From Pseudomonas putida (GTDB taxonomy: Bacteria; Pseudomonadota; Gammaproteobacteria; Pseudomonadales; Pseudomonadaceae), in the NCBI RefSeq assembly GCF_001941965.1, contig NZ_MKZO01000047.1, positions 1 to 64,000 of the forward strand: a stretch of 64,000 bases of DNA. The letters are read 5' to 3'. The translations under genes and the position numbers were made by a program. Positions 34,601 through 37,835 of the stretch are shown here, in pieces. Within the stretch, counting starts at the first letter, position 1, and each line of letters begins with the position of its first letter. The notes under the pieces are model-generated. The model made no database searches. It had not been told where the DNA came from and saw only the letters and a list, made by a program, of their open reading frames with translations.

Positions 34601-35245
34601 CTCCAGTCGCTGGCGGATGGTGCGACGGAAAATACGTCGAGCCGGGTGGCCGGGGTGGAGTTGTTCAAGCCGGTGGGGCAGACGTATAACCTGACTGTGG
34701 ATGTTGGGCATACGTTTTATGTTGGGGAACTGAAGACCTGGGTGCACAATGAAGGGGAGTGTGACCCCGCGGGTGGTAGTGCAAAAAATCCTGGAAAAGT
34801 TGATCCCCCAACTCCGAAAGTTGATGTCGCAAATGAATTTGCTATAAGTGTTTTTAAGGATGGCGGGGTCGAACTTAGGTATGGTAATCCTGATGGTGTA
34901 GCAGGGCTGGTCGTGAACGTAAATAAAGAAGGTGTGCTGGGGTTTGACATTCGTGCAGCACAAAACCATCCTTTATATGAGGCGTCGGGAACTGATATGT
35001 TCGCCAGTGCAATGCAACGCCTCGAGAGTGAGGGCGTTCAGGTTAATAAAATTCGTGGGGCTTGGGTGCAGGGTTCTGATAGTGTTAATACTGCTCAGTA
35101 TATGAAAAATATCGCCAGCGGAATGTCAAAGGAAGATGCTGCATTAAACACATGGACAGGCCAGATATCCCAAAGGTATGGGTACGGGAAGGTCGATAAA
35201 ATTGAAACTGTTGGAGAGGTGATCTATGTCATTTTCAAGAAATAG
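13652..35245 (+). CDS. cdiA: Giant contact-dependent inhibition toxin / filamentous haemagglutinin (TpsA)
   Basis: A 7197-residue exoprotein, more than twice the usual 3000-3500 for CdiA. The signal peptide ends near WAQA (residue 48). The TPS domain spans about residues 50-290, with NPNF (116-119), NPYG (156-159) and a CDGC Cys pair (162, 165). FHA repeats of the LDNxxG type run to about residue 4615. A Thr/Pro-rich stretch with RDT repeats spans about 5013-5135. A conserved YLIETNP module begins near 5219 and FHA-2 haemagglutinin repeats follow to about 6400. The pretoxin region includes HAIVGCAGAAASNQGCSSG, the Hint domain is 6884-7035 and the toxin 7036-7197. No VENN motif was seen. By analogy with E. 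coli CdiA, the protein would form a surface filament and deliver its C-terminus into neighbours. GC drops in the last 450 bp, indicating an acquired toxin tip. The frame is open throughout. Confidence 0.93.
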   Translation: MDVRQYAFLARLPSATVQPRESFCGIPKRALAFLLANVMFWQPIWAQADGIAVSAGNTGLAQAGNGVPIVNIAAPNANGLSHNQFKDYNVDSKGLILNNATDRTQNTQLGGIIVGNPNFSGRAADIILNEVNGGSPSQLRGYTEVAGKSAHVIVANPYGIACDGCGFINTPRVTLSTGKPIIDNGQLSRYQVDQGNVAIQGAGLNATNVDQFEIITRATQINAQLQANKLDIVAGRNDVDARTLAATARAADGSQAPELAIDSSALGGMYVNTIRLVGTEAGVGVKLAGDMMAGGDIQIDANGKLSTGQMSAGGSATVKAREVDAQGTLYAGQNLAISAQGDVTNRQSLAARDSLSIDSSGKLTNQGVIEAGVNADNSRNAQGDLRISAQAIDNSGRTLAASRDLSVETGALANQGGTLSAGRNARVDAGQLDNQNRGRILAGGDLSSTSQTLLNAQGGLLSSGAALSLNSGNLINRNGELSASGQVTLRLASLDNVAGLVSAGQGLDLYVAALLNNSGGGQISSRQQLTASVGSLDQQAGGRLRSDAGMSLDLRHGQLDNRTGVINAAGQLTLDNLAGVDNRQGEISSQRAFTVAASSLDNTAGKLLSDQALTLSIAGALNNAAGLIAAQALQIDAASLFNGQQGTLSSRGTLAARVSGALDNHDGNLSAQGAMQIAVGSLDNSAGRLHGQSGISLDLNHGHWNNQAGLFTAPGQLQLFNLASIANQGGEISSALGFELHGDSLDNRGGKLQSDASLGLVLGGGLDNREGRVTSAATLALNAGSLDNRLGTLTSSTDLHASLAGNLLNQSGLFSAGSHLQLSAVDLINHNGQLTAGATLQLRTAQLDNRNAGRILGSELDASVTGLAQSAGSQLYGKDALTLDLNNGHLDNQAGLISTPGQMLLRNLATVDNRTGEISGSRAFLLAASQLDNRGGKLLGDQLLTLRIAGALDNAAGLVSAARLDGRSASLNNQGGKLSAAADLLFSAEDLLDNRNGELLARELELNAASLDNAQGTLFASERLALALGGTLNNEKGTVRAERNLALHAGQVDNVTGGRISAGERLTASVTGLDQRGDGQLLGQGSLALDLNNGHLNNQGGRLNALGQLQLDNFGSVDNRNGEVSSNLAFVLAATTLDNGSGKLLSEQGLTLRIARLLDNTRGLVSAPSLDIRAGSLTNQLGSLSAGNAITLQTDGLLDNREGKVLAGSSQVSVGGLDNRQGLLQADRGLAISSRTGLDNRQGTLHGGQGVELQGASLDNSGGKLESDGYLNARIAGQMFNQAGLFSSAGDLSLSVAALGNTDGRLYSQAGVTLDLNHGYLDNQRGLVNAPGQLLLRNLGSVDNRGGEISSKLAFELAATDLDNRAGKLLGEQGLTLRIARALDNAAGLVSAARIDGRVGSLGNAGGKLEARDTLLLSADGLLDNTRGELLARDLSLAAATLDNRTGRAQGDNSLAIADTGAVLNAAGNLSAKQLAVNAASLDNAQGTLFASEGLALSLSGTLNNAKGILRGDRNLELRAGQVANTDGGRISASEQLTASVSGLDQHGDGQLLSQGGLTLDLNHGHLNNQGGRINAPGQLLLNNLGTVDNRNAEISSNLAFLLAAGALDNGNGRLLSEQGLTLRIARLLDNSKGQLSAPALNIQVGRLLNHGGSLSAGNALTLAVDEALDNRDGEVLANNATLSLGSLDNRLGLLQADSGLELASSGALDNRQGTLYAGQRLGVGGASLDNAAGRLSSLGSVTLDLNNGRLNNQDGLINAPGQLLLRNLGEVDNQRGEISSQLAFELAATQLDNGNGKLLSEQDLTLRIARALLNGHGRIGAAGVGLHAGSLDNREGLVEARNGLTLAIDGMLGNQQGKLLGAQTSVTSQALGNERGLIQGDASLVLTQTAELLNSDGQLLAGQHLSLAAGSLDNTRGSLTSDGRLDVQVSGQAVNQHGLLAAKGAADLTLGSLDNREAGRISSQANLVLRSGDLDNRGGILAAEQGLKLHAGQVNNGSGGRINSTGQLDASVSGLDQQNDGQLFSQGGVSLDLNAGLLDNRGGRINAPGQLLLNNLGSVDNRGGEISSQLAFLLAAGALDNGNGKLLSEQGLTLRIARLLDNTRGLVSAPTLDIRAGSLVNQSGSLSSAGAISLVVDAALDNQGGKLLADSAVVRAGSLDNRLGLVQSDTRLDLTSAGSVDNRQGTLFARQGANLGAASLSNSDGGRLYGLADVSLDLNGGHLDNQHGLINAPGQLLLNNLGSVANLDGEISSTQAFELAANRFDNGGKLLSEQSLTLRIAQTLDNTKGLIKAAALDVQAGSLLNRQGKLEAGNGLTLRVDSSLDNQQGELLGTTTRVTSITLNNDAGLIQGDKRLNLDLSGAASNAGGRLLAGEALGLNVASLDNNLGRVASDGTLEIAVTGQLLNRDGLLGAVGVLQLSAASLDNQLDGLVSSLSNLTLDATRFDNRGGSVIASGQLQVRGSELDNRQAGLLNSGGAMTLEVHDLDNRAGKITSVSSLTASGNRLDNSGGGRVVANGALQLTLARLDNQNKGMVSGQQSVSITANQIDNAAQGSLYGKTGLSLLLRDGNGLAGQLDNTRGVLRSDAGLGLDLLGLVNDSGRITSASTLLVTAGQGVSNLGGEILGSTALTLTSLGLANSGGRIAADGRLQITTGTLSNQGGRLTSADRFDLSAAQVDNRSGRIASAKALTASVSGLDQRNGGELYSNSALTLDLNNGVLDNSGGLINAPGPLLLRNLAAVHNRGGEISSEQGFDLSAESLDNSGGDLLSDAAIGLIVRQALLNIGGQIAADGLSAEAGSLNNSDGLFSSSANLELKVAGALLNDGGEVSGAGTSLVRAASLGNGNGQVMSDIALDLGVTGALLNQGGTLGAGRQLQVAAGSLDNSHTGSLVSDGSLGLNVTGLLDNQGGSLLAKGVMDLLVGSLDNRGGRLSGQNALTLRGTRLDNRDGVIRANQDLLLRLALLDNRNGLVNGVRGLDLGASELRNQAGLISASGLVRLDAANANNSKGRIASQADLVATVGVLEQQGGELVAQGELSLSGERLDNSANGLVGSSKALKLEVADTDNRGGAISSQLGVNVKGTQLDNSGGKLLAGTRLEVSVTRAINQAKGLLFAQDVNLDAGRLDNGKGTVAAQRGLMLSLSGDLDNAEGSLSSEGSLSLTGKQLDNRAGSISSAGLLTLKGSAGLLNQGGVVESAQALNLTSASLDNGSQGLIKSQGDGSVVTGRFDNSLGGRLIGSAALDLTAGQVSNGGRIASTGALTASFGGLVQQQGELFSNTRLSLDLNGGELTNLGLINAPNLVLSNLGAVSNPGEISSQNAFTLAALSLDNGLGKLVSNQGLTLRIEQLLGNVGGRISAASLDLGSLRLDNSNGLVSSRDALTLVTGDWLRNQGGTLVADGQLGITSASLDNRQGEIAGKALVALHGGDIDNQAGQLIGTEQVTVNAASLDNRGGLLGATKALKLEIGSVDNRGGELTGNSDVTLTGQRLDNSDGGVIFAAGSLTLTVQSVLNRARGQLNGKSVSLGGASLDSNGGGIFAQLPLVLAFTGDLDNRQGTLSSESTLNLSAASVDNSAGSLGSAGDLTLSVTNGVNNSDGELVTDGALVLRSGGLDNSRGSLSAKGAVSVTTGILGNSGGRLNSAQTLDLTASQLNNGGSIGSLKALTASLGGLDQQGGKLSSNTALSLDLNGGRLDNQGGLINTAGPLLFSNLGDVGNRNGEISSAQAFTLAARSLDNDNGRLLSNQALNLVITQALSNLKGLAGAASLGVSAGSVDNREGILNSRGDLQLTSSGLLDNRQQGLVSAAGVLTLTSGDLHNQAGSLLGASAATLTVRALNNSAAGLINSQGGLQLRASSLDSSGGEVSARSNLSLDLGSLLLAGGRIVGDHGVTLDLNGNDLSNTGGLILAKGALTFDRVGAFSNAGGELSTQQSLTLNASSLDNSNGKLIGVQRLILEVGSINNQHGLLSGWQGLSLHGGSLDNRNLGTLSSREGALDVQLTGALLNGGEGALVSLGRMDIGAASLDNAGGVLSSGAALHMAVGSLGNQDGSIDAQQWMTLTGTDLDNSNGRIAGNGSLVLDLDGTLTNTAGEMVSTGSLLLKQAQQVINQRGTFVSRAGLELNAGTFDNSQGGVVAARDQVKLVASSVLRNDAAGQVFSENADVRLQAAELLNQQGQVQGQTGLVLDIAGALNNRNGTLVARSGNLVVQRAGSLGNQAGVLASVAGLVDLSVSGVLDNSQAGVVQGQQLQVLAGTLDNSAGRMAAQTGDVRIRGGNLINAGGGLFAKGLVRVDGLGLNNNNGQLAGNRIELALGDGLSNRSGVIESDTHLLVSASAVDNQGGQLRALGGAGKSDFQVRGGFDNRNGTLEVSSADLTLNAAGLSNVGGAVKHGGTGTFDIATSNVINSGGTLVTRGGLTLTADSWTNSSVIQAGRLTLNINTLEQTAGAELLASESLVGTGVNWNNAGKIISDGSASLNLSSIYQGSGRYSALGDLGLSAGQITLGSASSIAGGAQSTVQASSTLINAGHLTSAGNLNLSAGTLNNTGTLGAGQQLLVSAGTLVNERGLIYSGADMQLLASTFTNRYAQVYSFGSLLIGADQAGGKMSLLDNRSSGIESGGQMTLAATTLNNVRDVLEYSQHEKTETGIERLSCTLIPVIGCDRRNEYQINALWVINETDRLQILAQSEASNIGSGTNLLIEAGKLTNSASSISAAGNLSVTASTIENQGVQAQEIKTSRRVVSYVRETAAAIQLADIFNQRNNPNPSATYESDLANFLRSTYLHLDETSTVLNGSTLDAVIQAGGNITLNATQNINNSVVRPWYSYVAAGAKTAETGAGSAYSTAVSINSQLPPNLAQQYINPLSLPGVQLPDENGSLYRLSKQDASAGAVAQGDTGPRNWTLGAASIDLNQREQAAPVATGRTLTLDDVTQLTADSRQVSVAAREARDVGATIASINVTALGSVSNDAWQSGRSEGSALTRADGIGSQGPAGDSSGSLSASGQNIDLSGIAGERDTRVDVTNPGGNTPGLSTGPRDTTVGVSQQGPDLGIPGLTPGSRDTRIDVAGQHVPGLSTGSRDTTVAGQNGGPDFTLQQRTDQPIPSTPGASTDPALNVPGLSATTRDTTLDGQAATARPDLALPTRGDQSVVQAVPVPAPGAQPHDAVIPAAERPDTPAIDPRSTAVNAPATSQPTAAAGQTIERAQGVPERTAASQPHKYLIETNPVLTELKQFMSSDYLLSGLGYNPDDSAKRLGDGFYEQHLIQQAIVAGAGQRFIAGMTSNEQMFKYLMDNAIASKQQLALTVGVSLTAEQVAALTHDIVWLEEMQVNGEAVLVPVLYMANANNRLAVNGALIAGTDVNLIAGQDLLNVGTLRASNNLSAMAGNDLVNSGLIEAANRVDLLAGNNIVNKAGGIISGRDVSLTTVLGDVINERSVTSHISGDATNNGRRDFLDSAARIEAANDLSINAGQDILNQGGVLQSGRDLGLQAGRDVLLGSTEAINSASAGGRSSQSIQQNGSSVTAGRDFSAVAGRDFTAIASQIEAQRDIDISATGDVTLMSAADEEHSSYTSKKLKTQDDHVSQVSTTLKAGGDVAVSAGQDLALIASRITAGDEAYLFAGDNIRMTTADNLDYSYYEKTKKGSFGKKKSTMSETEADVSVSSSVSAGTKLVISAGEDFNATGAKLNSDGALLVTAGGDINFDAAQDYASQANASSKKSWTSAKSSSSEVTQTRLNGTELLGASIELKADNDILLKAASLRAEEGVKLIAGNDVLIGAAQETQTSAQSQGSSKAGYTFTGWFSATQKSQQSQSTSGQSIGSAISADSIQIRSGSDTTVEGSTLVADRNIDIDAGGNLEITSAENTETSSSKSGSKQVGEVGTSWWQGATGILKQKQADEYSADRQSGSQIASLGGNINLTAGDHYTQTASQLVAPEGDIGITARHVDIQAGYDSMEYSKTTSASRTAIGGTVSIPLLDALRNIQQMGEAAQKTDDGRMLALAAVNAAMSANQALEAGQALMEAPEAGIKLSVNLSDSRSQSESSQSGRNVVSSDVVAGGDVKIVATGDGANSDINGIGSRIEGGGDVVLKADGDINLVAAQNTAHQDSTNRNSGWSAGIGIGFGGAQNGISFELAANAGRGMADGDDVTQTNTYIKGGNSVKLESGGDTTLKGGVVSAEQVKVKVGGDLNIESLQDTSTYTSRQMSASVGVNICVPPFCVGMSSISGGLAAQHMQSDYASVNEQSGIKAGNGGFQVEVAGNTDLKGAIIASTDKAVADGKNTLETGTLTTSAIKNKAEYDASSINLSGGYGGEIGVDGKGNANATANANGPTAPSKGGLSVNTPVVLYAGDSSSSTTESGISGAAVTITNAAGQMELTGQTVEQTVAGINTDVSSDRDGSNKLKPIFDAQEISVNFEIVGKFVQNVSQYIASRAQEIDQKKEQAEKERLLMNAPGMSEADQLKHHSNYQALNQEIRDLDENWGAGGTYRQIATALVAGVSGNVAGSGGQFAQNMVVNYVQQQGSAYIGELVKKGLKEGSPEHAALHAIVGCAGAAASNQGCSSGALGGAASSVLAGLFAEADANETAVEREAKRNLITSLVTGIAAMSDPNGAATANNAATANIDNNWLSTQQYVQYQKELEEAQGTLDHLKVIAKWSGTSVKQDALTAGGIGLGLAESGLQDIKGLAQFLSDPITGLQGIAAIVSDREVRNQLGEEVTASLLGSIERMELALEVGGDDHAVQLGRDLGALLYTVGGVLTAVGGATRAGLSLAKTGVEVSSKALGQMAIKDSQELGVRVAALETKTTKSLDVVTDGKGAGAKGPATGLPSGETKVVGGSPSTDVPKTPSEQVAQNSKGTDLPDKKPETNPQNHPEEPKKDKGPCCFAAGTMVATPAGDRAIETLKIGDVVWTKPEHGGEPFASTVVKTFQRNDQPIYKLTLESTRTSGDVKQEILFVTPSHPFYVPARRDFVPMIELRAGDLLQSLADGATENTSSRVAGVELFKPVGQTYNLTVDVGHTFYVGELKTWVHNEGECDPAGGSAKNPGKVDPPTPKVDVANEFAISVFKDGGVELRYGNPDGVAGLVVNVNKEGVLGFDIRAAQNHPLYEASGTDMFASAMQRLESEGVQVNKIRGAWVQGSDSVNTAQYMKNIASGMSKEDAALNTWTGQISQRYGYGKVDKIETVGEVIYVIFKK
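15340..25460 (+). repeat. FHA superrepeat array inside cdiA
   Basis: A block reading about G-L/R-I-N-A-P-G-Q-L-L-L-x-N-L-G-x-V-D-N-R-x-G-E-I-S-S recurs about 13 times. Approximate starts are 15343, 15780, 16338, 16950, 17630, 18366, 18918, 19783, 20338, 21830, 23540, 24754 and 25371. Each is usually followed by a GKLLSEQGLTLRIAR-like segment. Spacing varies from about 440 to 1700 bp, in frame. Near-identical copies (for example around 18366 and 19783) point to unequal recombination or gene conversion that lengthened the filament. Confidence 0.8.
28690..29050 (+). other. RDT-repeat, Pro/Thr-rich segment of CdiA
   Basis: Five short repeats of the form G-x-R-D-T-x-x-D/V-G/V (GERDTRVDV, GPRDTTVGV, GSRDTRIDV, GSRDTTVAG, TTRDTTLDG) sit in a Gly/Pro/Thr-rich stretch with no FHA pattern, at about residues 5013-5135. 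Its position between the two FHA regions matches where E. coli CdiA carries receptor-binding and Tyr/Pro-rich domains. A linker or receptor-binding role is inferred. Confidence 0.5.
33870..34164 (+). repeat. 295-bp direct repeat, cdiA copy (pretoxin region)
   Basis: This stretch of cdiA (about residues 6740-6838) recurs at 38068-38362 with a constant offset of 4198 bp and only scattered substitutions. The match starts in the ATCATGCCGTCC segment and ends at GAAGGTAGTAGG, immediately before the Hint domain region. It marks the conserved side of a toxin-exchange junction. Confidence 0.9.
34301..34750 (+). other. Pretoxin Hint domain of CdiA
   Basis: Residues 6884-7033 show the Hint/intein fold landmarks. 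These are the nucleophile motif CCFAAGT (Cys6886 likely catalytic), an early AIETLKIGDVVWT strand pair, the TPSHPF block with its His, and VGHTFYVGELKTWVHN ending in His7032-Asn7033. Hint domains of this pretoxin type occur just before C-terminal toxins in polymorphic toxin systems and are thought to release them by autoproteolysis. Cleavage after Asn7033 would free a toxin of about 164 residues. Confidence 0.82.
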
Positions 35246-35495
35246 ATCTTTGCTAGAAAAGTTGTTGGGAGGGATGCCGCCAAGCACTGTGCTGAATATG
35301 ATGTTGGAGGCTGATCCGGAACTTGATAAGTACGCATTGGCAAATATTTTTTTAGAGGAATGTGAACTCTTGGACAGTAGGGTTCTTCCTTTGGTGTGGC
35401 ATTGGAGGAGCTCGAAATCTATTAGAGGTATGTCTGATAAGCAATTTGATGAGGCAGTGCTTATACTGATGAGAGCTGCTGGTTATAGTGTGTAA
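35226..35495 (+). CDS. cdiI: Cognate CDI immunity protein (putative)
   Basis: An 89-residue, largely helical, soluble protein. Its ATG lies inside the last codons of cdiA (20-bp overlap), the standard place for a CDI immunity gene, so it should neutralise the CdiA C-terminal toxin in the producing cell. I do not recognise a family. Low GC and AT-rich codons (for example in VLNMMLEADPELDKYALAN) match the toxin tip but not the rest of cdiA, so the toxin/immunity pair was probably acquired together. Confidence 0.8.
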   Translation: MSFSRNRSLLEKLLGGMPPSTVLNMMLEADPELDKYALANIFLEECELLDSRVLPLVWHWRSSKSIRGMSDKQFDEAVLILMRAAGYSV

Positions 35496-35565
35496 AGTAT
35501 ATGGAGAGGAGATTTGAATGGCACTTGCTTAGCTGCTAACTCGTTGGGCCACTCAAAATAGAAAA

Positions 35566-35581
35566 GGCCGCCTAAGCGGCC
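35566..35581. terminator. GC-rich hairpin after cdiI, possible weak terminator
   Basis: GGCCGC-CTAA-GCGGCC forms a perfect 6-bp stem preceded by AAAA, which would give a T tract on the opposite strand but none on the coding strand. It is the first structure after the cdiBAI genes. The rest of 35496-35641 shows no gene. Confidence 0.4.
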
Positions 35582-35641
35582 CTCAACCGTTCACCCCAGC
35601 CCCTGCGGACAACAATATGGAAAAGTGGAAAAGGGGACTGG

Positions 35642-35711
35642 AAAAGGGGACAGATTTATTTTTATCGGCTAGGCGAATGGCATCGAGTATAAAATAAATC
35701 TGTCTCCTTTT
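35642..35711. repeat. RAYT-type palindrome, element 1
   Basis: The left end AAAAGGGGACAGATTTATTT and right end AAATAAATCTGTCTCCTTTT are inverted. They enclose a 28-bp centre containing CGGCTAGGCGAATGGCATCG, which itself folds. This is the first of about ten such elements between here and 42.35 kb. Extra CTCCTTTTTGGT units follow its right end. A long stem closed by a T run on either strand could also stop transcription. Confidence 0.9.
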
Positions 35712-35748
35712 TGGTCGTCTCCTTTTTGGTCCTTACCAATCACCAACG

Positions 35749-35892
35749 ATGGGTAATTTTGTTAGAACAGTTGATGTGGGGCGGCCTATTGGTATTGATG
35801 CCAAAGCCGGAGGTCAATCGACAAATTTCATGACAGTGATTACTGGCTCAAAAGGGAATTTGGTCAACACATTTCCTGGGAAGACGTTCTGA
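35749..35892 (+). pseudogene. Toxin C-terminal remnant, cassette 2
   Basis: A 47-codon open stretch (including VDVGRPIGIDAKAGG and MTVITGSKGNLVNTFPG) ends 2 bp before an immunity-type gene. The sequence resembles the last strands of RNase-type polymorphic toxins of the BECR/EndoU-like group, which often end in a TVIT..G-N-L-V-x-x-F/Y-P-G segment. The N-terminal part of the toxin is missing, replaced by palindrome element 1. No function is expected from it as it stands. Confidence 0.6.
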
Positions 35893-35894
35893 AT

Positions 35895-36257
35895 ATGTAT
35901 TTTTTGATGATTTGGGATAAAGAGCTTGCTTCCGTCGGAGAGGATGGATGTATTGATAAGTTTGAGATTCCTTTGCGTGTGGCGAAGTTTTTCTTTCAGT
36001 TGGATGTGGAGAGATTTCCAGTCCTTTCCAGCTTGAGTTTTGATGGCTACGATATGTTTTCTGGTTTGCAAGTCGAGTCACTTGTAAGTGAGCTGTCTGC
36101 AGCTGAACAGGTTAATCCGTTAATCTCTGAGGTGGTCAGGTCAATGCTGAGTTTTATACATAAGGCAAAGTCCATGAATAAGTGTGTGTTGTTTGATCCA
36201 TTTAGGGCGGCTAGAGGGGACAGGGGGCTGGGAAAAGGTGGCCGAGAAAGTGGGTAG
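35895..36257 (+). CDS. Orphan immunity protein, cassette 2 (C-terminus altered)
   Basis: Encodes 120 residues, starting 2 bp after the toxin remnant, so it is read as that toxin's immunity gene. The first approximately 103 residues (MYFLMIWDKELASVG through KCVLFDPFRAA) look like ordinary low-GC coding sequence. The last 17 (Gly, Arg and Lys rich) are translated from degenerate palindrome-flank sequence. The native stop has therefore probably been lost to an insertion. No family recognised. Confidence 0.6.
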   Translation: MYFLMIWDKELASVGEDGCIDKFEIPLRVAKFFFQLDVERFPVLSSLSFDGYDMFSGLQVESLVSELSAAEQVNPLISEVVRSMLSFIHKAKSMNKCVLFDPFRAARGDRGLGKGGRESG

Positions 36258-36261
36258 ACCG

Positions 36262-36357
36262 AAAAAGGGGGCGGATTTTAATAGCGGGGAAAAGGGGACA
36301 GATTTATTTTCTCTGCGAGTGAATAGTGTGGAGTGGAAAATAAATCTGTCCCCTTTT
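36262..36357. repeat. RAYT-type palindrome, element 2 with extra left half
   Basis: A degenerate left end (AAAAAGGGGGCGGATTTTAA, 36262-36281) precedes a complete 68-bp element at 36290-36357 whose ends are perfect 21-bp inverted copies. The centre (TCTGCGAGTGAATAGTGTGG) is the second centre type seen in the array, shared with element 6. Confidence 0.88.
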
Positions 36358-36442
36358 TTGCTGATGCTTCAACCATAGAGAAGCAATGTGCTCTCAGGCA
36401 AGCTTTATTTGGGTTAAATTGACGTTTTTGACGGGGTAAAGG

Positions 36443-36511
36443 AAAAATAGGATCGATATATTTTCTCGGTACGACGAATGCCATTGAGTAGAAAATAAAT
36501 CTGTCTCATTT
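36443..36511. repeat. RAYT-type palindrome, element 3 (degenerate left end)
   Basis: The right end AAAATAAATCTGTCTCATTT is well preserved. The left end (AAAAATAGGATCGATATATT) has decayed. The centre CTCGGTACGACGAATGCCAT is a variant of the element-1 type. It abuts the toxin remnant of cassette 3. The 36358-36442 spacer holds no recognisable gene. Confidence 0.75.
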
Positions 36512-36513
36512 CC

Positions 36514-36615
36514 ATGAATATTAAAGTTGATGGTTATCACTTGCAGGTAACACGTAATGGCAAGACTGGAGAGATGACAAACGCCTTTATCACAATGCCT
36601 CCGAGGATAAAATGA
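36514..36615 (+). pseudogene. Toxin C-terminal remnant, cassette 3
   Basis: 33 codons starting directly after element 3 and ending in a TGA that overlaps the next ATG as ATGA. The peptide includes YHLQVTRNGKTGEMTNAFI and ends MPPRIK, a beta-rich tail typical of toxin ends. The toxin's N-terminal part is absent. Confidence 0.6.
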
Positions 36616-37013
36616 TGGCTGGCTTGGCTTGGCTTGAGAGACTCAAAGACTCATTTGATAAAACTGGTTTGGATTATGAAGATCTTTACGGGTTGATAGA
36701 GGCTGCTATGCTGAGGGGAAGGGGTAATTTTCCAGCGTTTATATATGATGCTTCGCAAGGAGTTGGCTTCTCTGTGGGTGAAGGGTTTTTTTACTCTCTA
36801 GATCAGGACTGGGATGATCCAGAAAATTTCAGTGAGGTCAGTTTCTTTTTGGGCGAGCAGGAAACTTCAAGTATCCCAGTGGCTGACTATGTTTCTCTGA
36901 TGAAAGTGGCAGCTGATGTTTACTCTGCTTTCTTTCCTGATGATAGGGGCAGTGTTCTAAGGTCTGCTGAAAGATTAGAAGAGCGTTACTCAAAAATTAT
37001 CCGTTCTAGTTGA
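36612..37013 (+). CDS. Orphan immunity protein, cassette 3
   Basis: Acidic 133-residue soluble protein (AFIYDASQGVGFSVGEGFFY, then SLDQDWDDPENFSEVSF) overlapping the toxin remnant by 4 bp (ATGA). The residue pattern is like that of small CdiI proteins, but I cannot name the family. Low GC. It has no full toxin partner here, so it would protect only against toxins delivered by other strains. Confidence 0.7.
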   Translation: MMAGLAWLERLKDSFDKTGLDYEDLYGLIEAAMLRGRGNFPAFIYDASQGVGFSVGEGFFYSLDQDWDDPENFSEVSFFLGEQETSSIPVADYVSLMKVAADVYSAFFPDDRGSVLRSAERLEERYSKIIRSS

Positions 37014-37028
37014 GGGGGTGTACTTAGG

Positions 37029-37203
37029 AAAAGGGGGGCAGATTTATTTCTTCTCGGCTAGACGAATCAAGGAAAAGCAAGGAAAAGGGGGCCAAGGAAA
37101 AGGAGACAGGAAAAGGAGGAAAAGGAGACGGAAAAGGAGACAGATTTATTTTTCGCGGTTAGGTGAATGGCATCAAGTAGAAAATAAATCTGTCCCCCTT
37201 TTT
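37029..37203. repeat. RAYT-type palindromes, element 4 plus extra left half and GGAAAAGG units
   Basis: A left half alone (37029-37071: end plus CTCGGCTAGACGAAT centre) is followed by several purine units of the GGAAAAGGRGRC type (37071-37131). A complete element follows at 37132-37203. The series looks like repeated insertion of one element into or beside the end of another, or slippage at the GGAAAAGG unit. Confidence 0.85.
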
Positions 37204-37236
37204 GCCATCTCTGATAAGTTGAAGGGATTGAAATAA
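37204..37236 (+). pseudogene. Toxin tail remnant, cassette 4 (about 10 codons)
   Basis: After the T run of element 4, an open frame reads FAISDKLKGLK and ends in TAA at 37234-37236, whose last base is the first base of the following ATG. Its size and position match the other toxin tails in the array. On its own it would be too short to call. Confidence 0.4.
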
Positions 37237-37703
37237 TGAGTGTGACTAGAATTGTAGATTCAGAAGGTGAGCTGCTTAATATTCTTCATGACTTGAATGC
37301 GCTTGAGTGGAGAAAGTATGGGCAGCGTAATCCAGAGGTCTGGGTGGATGATCATTTTGAAAGAGAAGACCGTTCGAGATTTCCTCCGTATATAGCTTTT
37401 CGATTCGAAAAGGAAAGTGAATATATTGTCTCTATTTTGAATGATTTGATCGGCTCATATAGTGGGTTGATTTCTTGGGCGTTGATAGGTTGTGAGCGTT
37501 ATGCGTCCTCTGGCATGAATTGGGTAGTTGAGCCTGCATATGTTAAGGAGGTAGAGGCTAAAGCCCAATCTTTAGGGCTCTCTTCAGAAGGCTATCTTGC
37601 CGAGTATGAGCCTGAGTTTGGCTCTATCGCCTTTGAGGACTTGTTAGGGTTAACTGAGTATGTTCGTAAAAAACTCTTAGAGTTGAATATCTCTAGCCAA
37701 TGA
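37236..37703 (+). CDS. Orphan immunity protein, cassette 4
   Basis: 155-residue soluble protein. It shows an N-terminal helical part, an aromatic central segment (GLISWALIGCERYASSGMNW) and an acidic C-terminus (EYEPEFGSIAFEDLLGL). The start overlaps the toxin-tail stop by 1 bp. No family recognised. The low-GC codon use matches neighbouring cassettes. Immunity function is inferred from position only. Confidence 0.68.
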   Translation: MSVTRIVDSEGELLNILHDLNALEWRKYGQRNPEVWVDDHFEREDRSRFPPYIAFRFEKESEYIVSILNDLIGSYSGLISWALIGCERYASSGMNWVVEPAYVKEVEAKAQSLGLSSEGYLAEYEPEFGSIAFEDLLGLTEYVRKKLLELNISSQ

Positions 37704-37736
37704 ACTGTAGAGTTCTTCGGGAAAGGGGGCAACGGG

Positions 37737-37801
37737 AAAGGGGGGGTATTTTTCTCGGCTAGACGAATGGCATCGAATAGAAAATAAATCCGTCCCCTTT
37801 T
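37737..37801. repeat. RAYT-type palindrome, element 5 (short left end)
   Basis: The right end AAAATAAATCCGTCCCCTTT is intact. The left end has lost its ACAGATT segment. The centre CTCGGCTAGACGAATGGCAT is the common type. CACTTTT units follow on the right. Confidence 0.82.
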
Positions 37802-37835
37802 CACTTTTCACTTTTCAATTTTTCAGGAGAGTGTA

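Noticed and set aside
37018..37236. Lys/Arg-rich small open frames within the palindromes (also near 36184-36378, 37906-38106 and 39938-40156)
   Set aside because: They are translations of the GGAAAAGG/CTGTCCCC repeats. Composition follows the repeat and no start signals are present; only the short toxin tail at the end of this one is kept.
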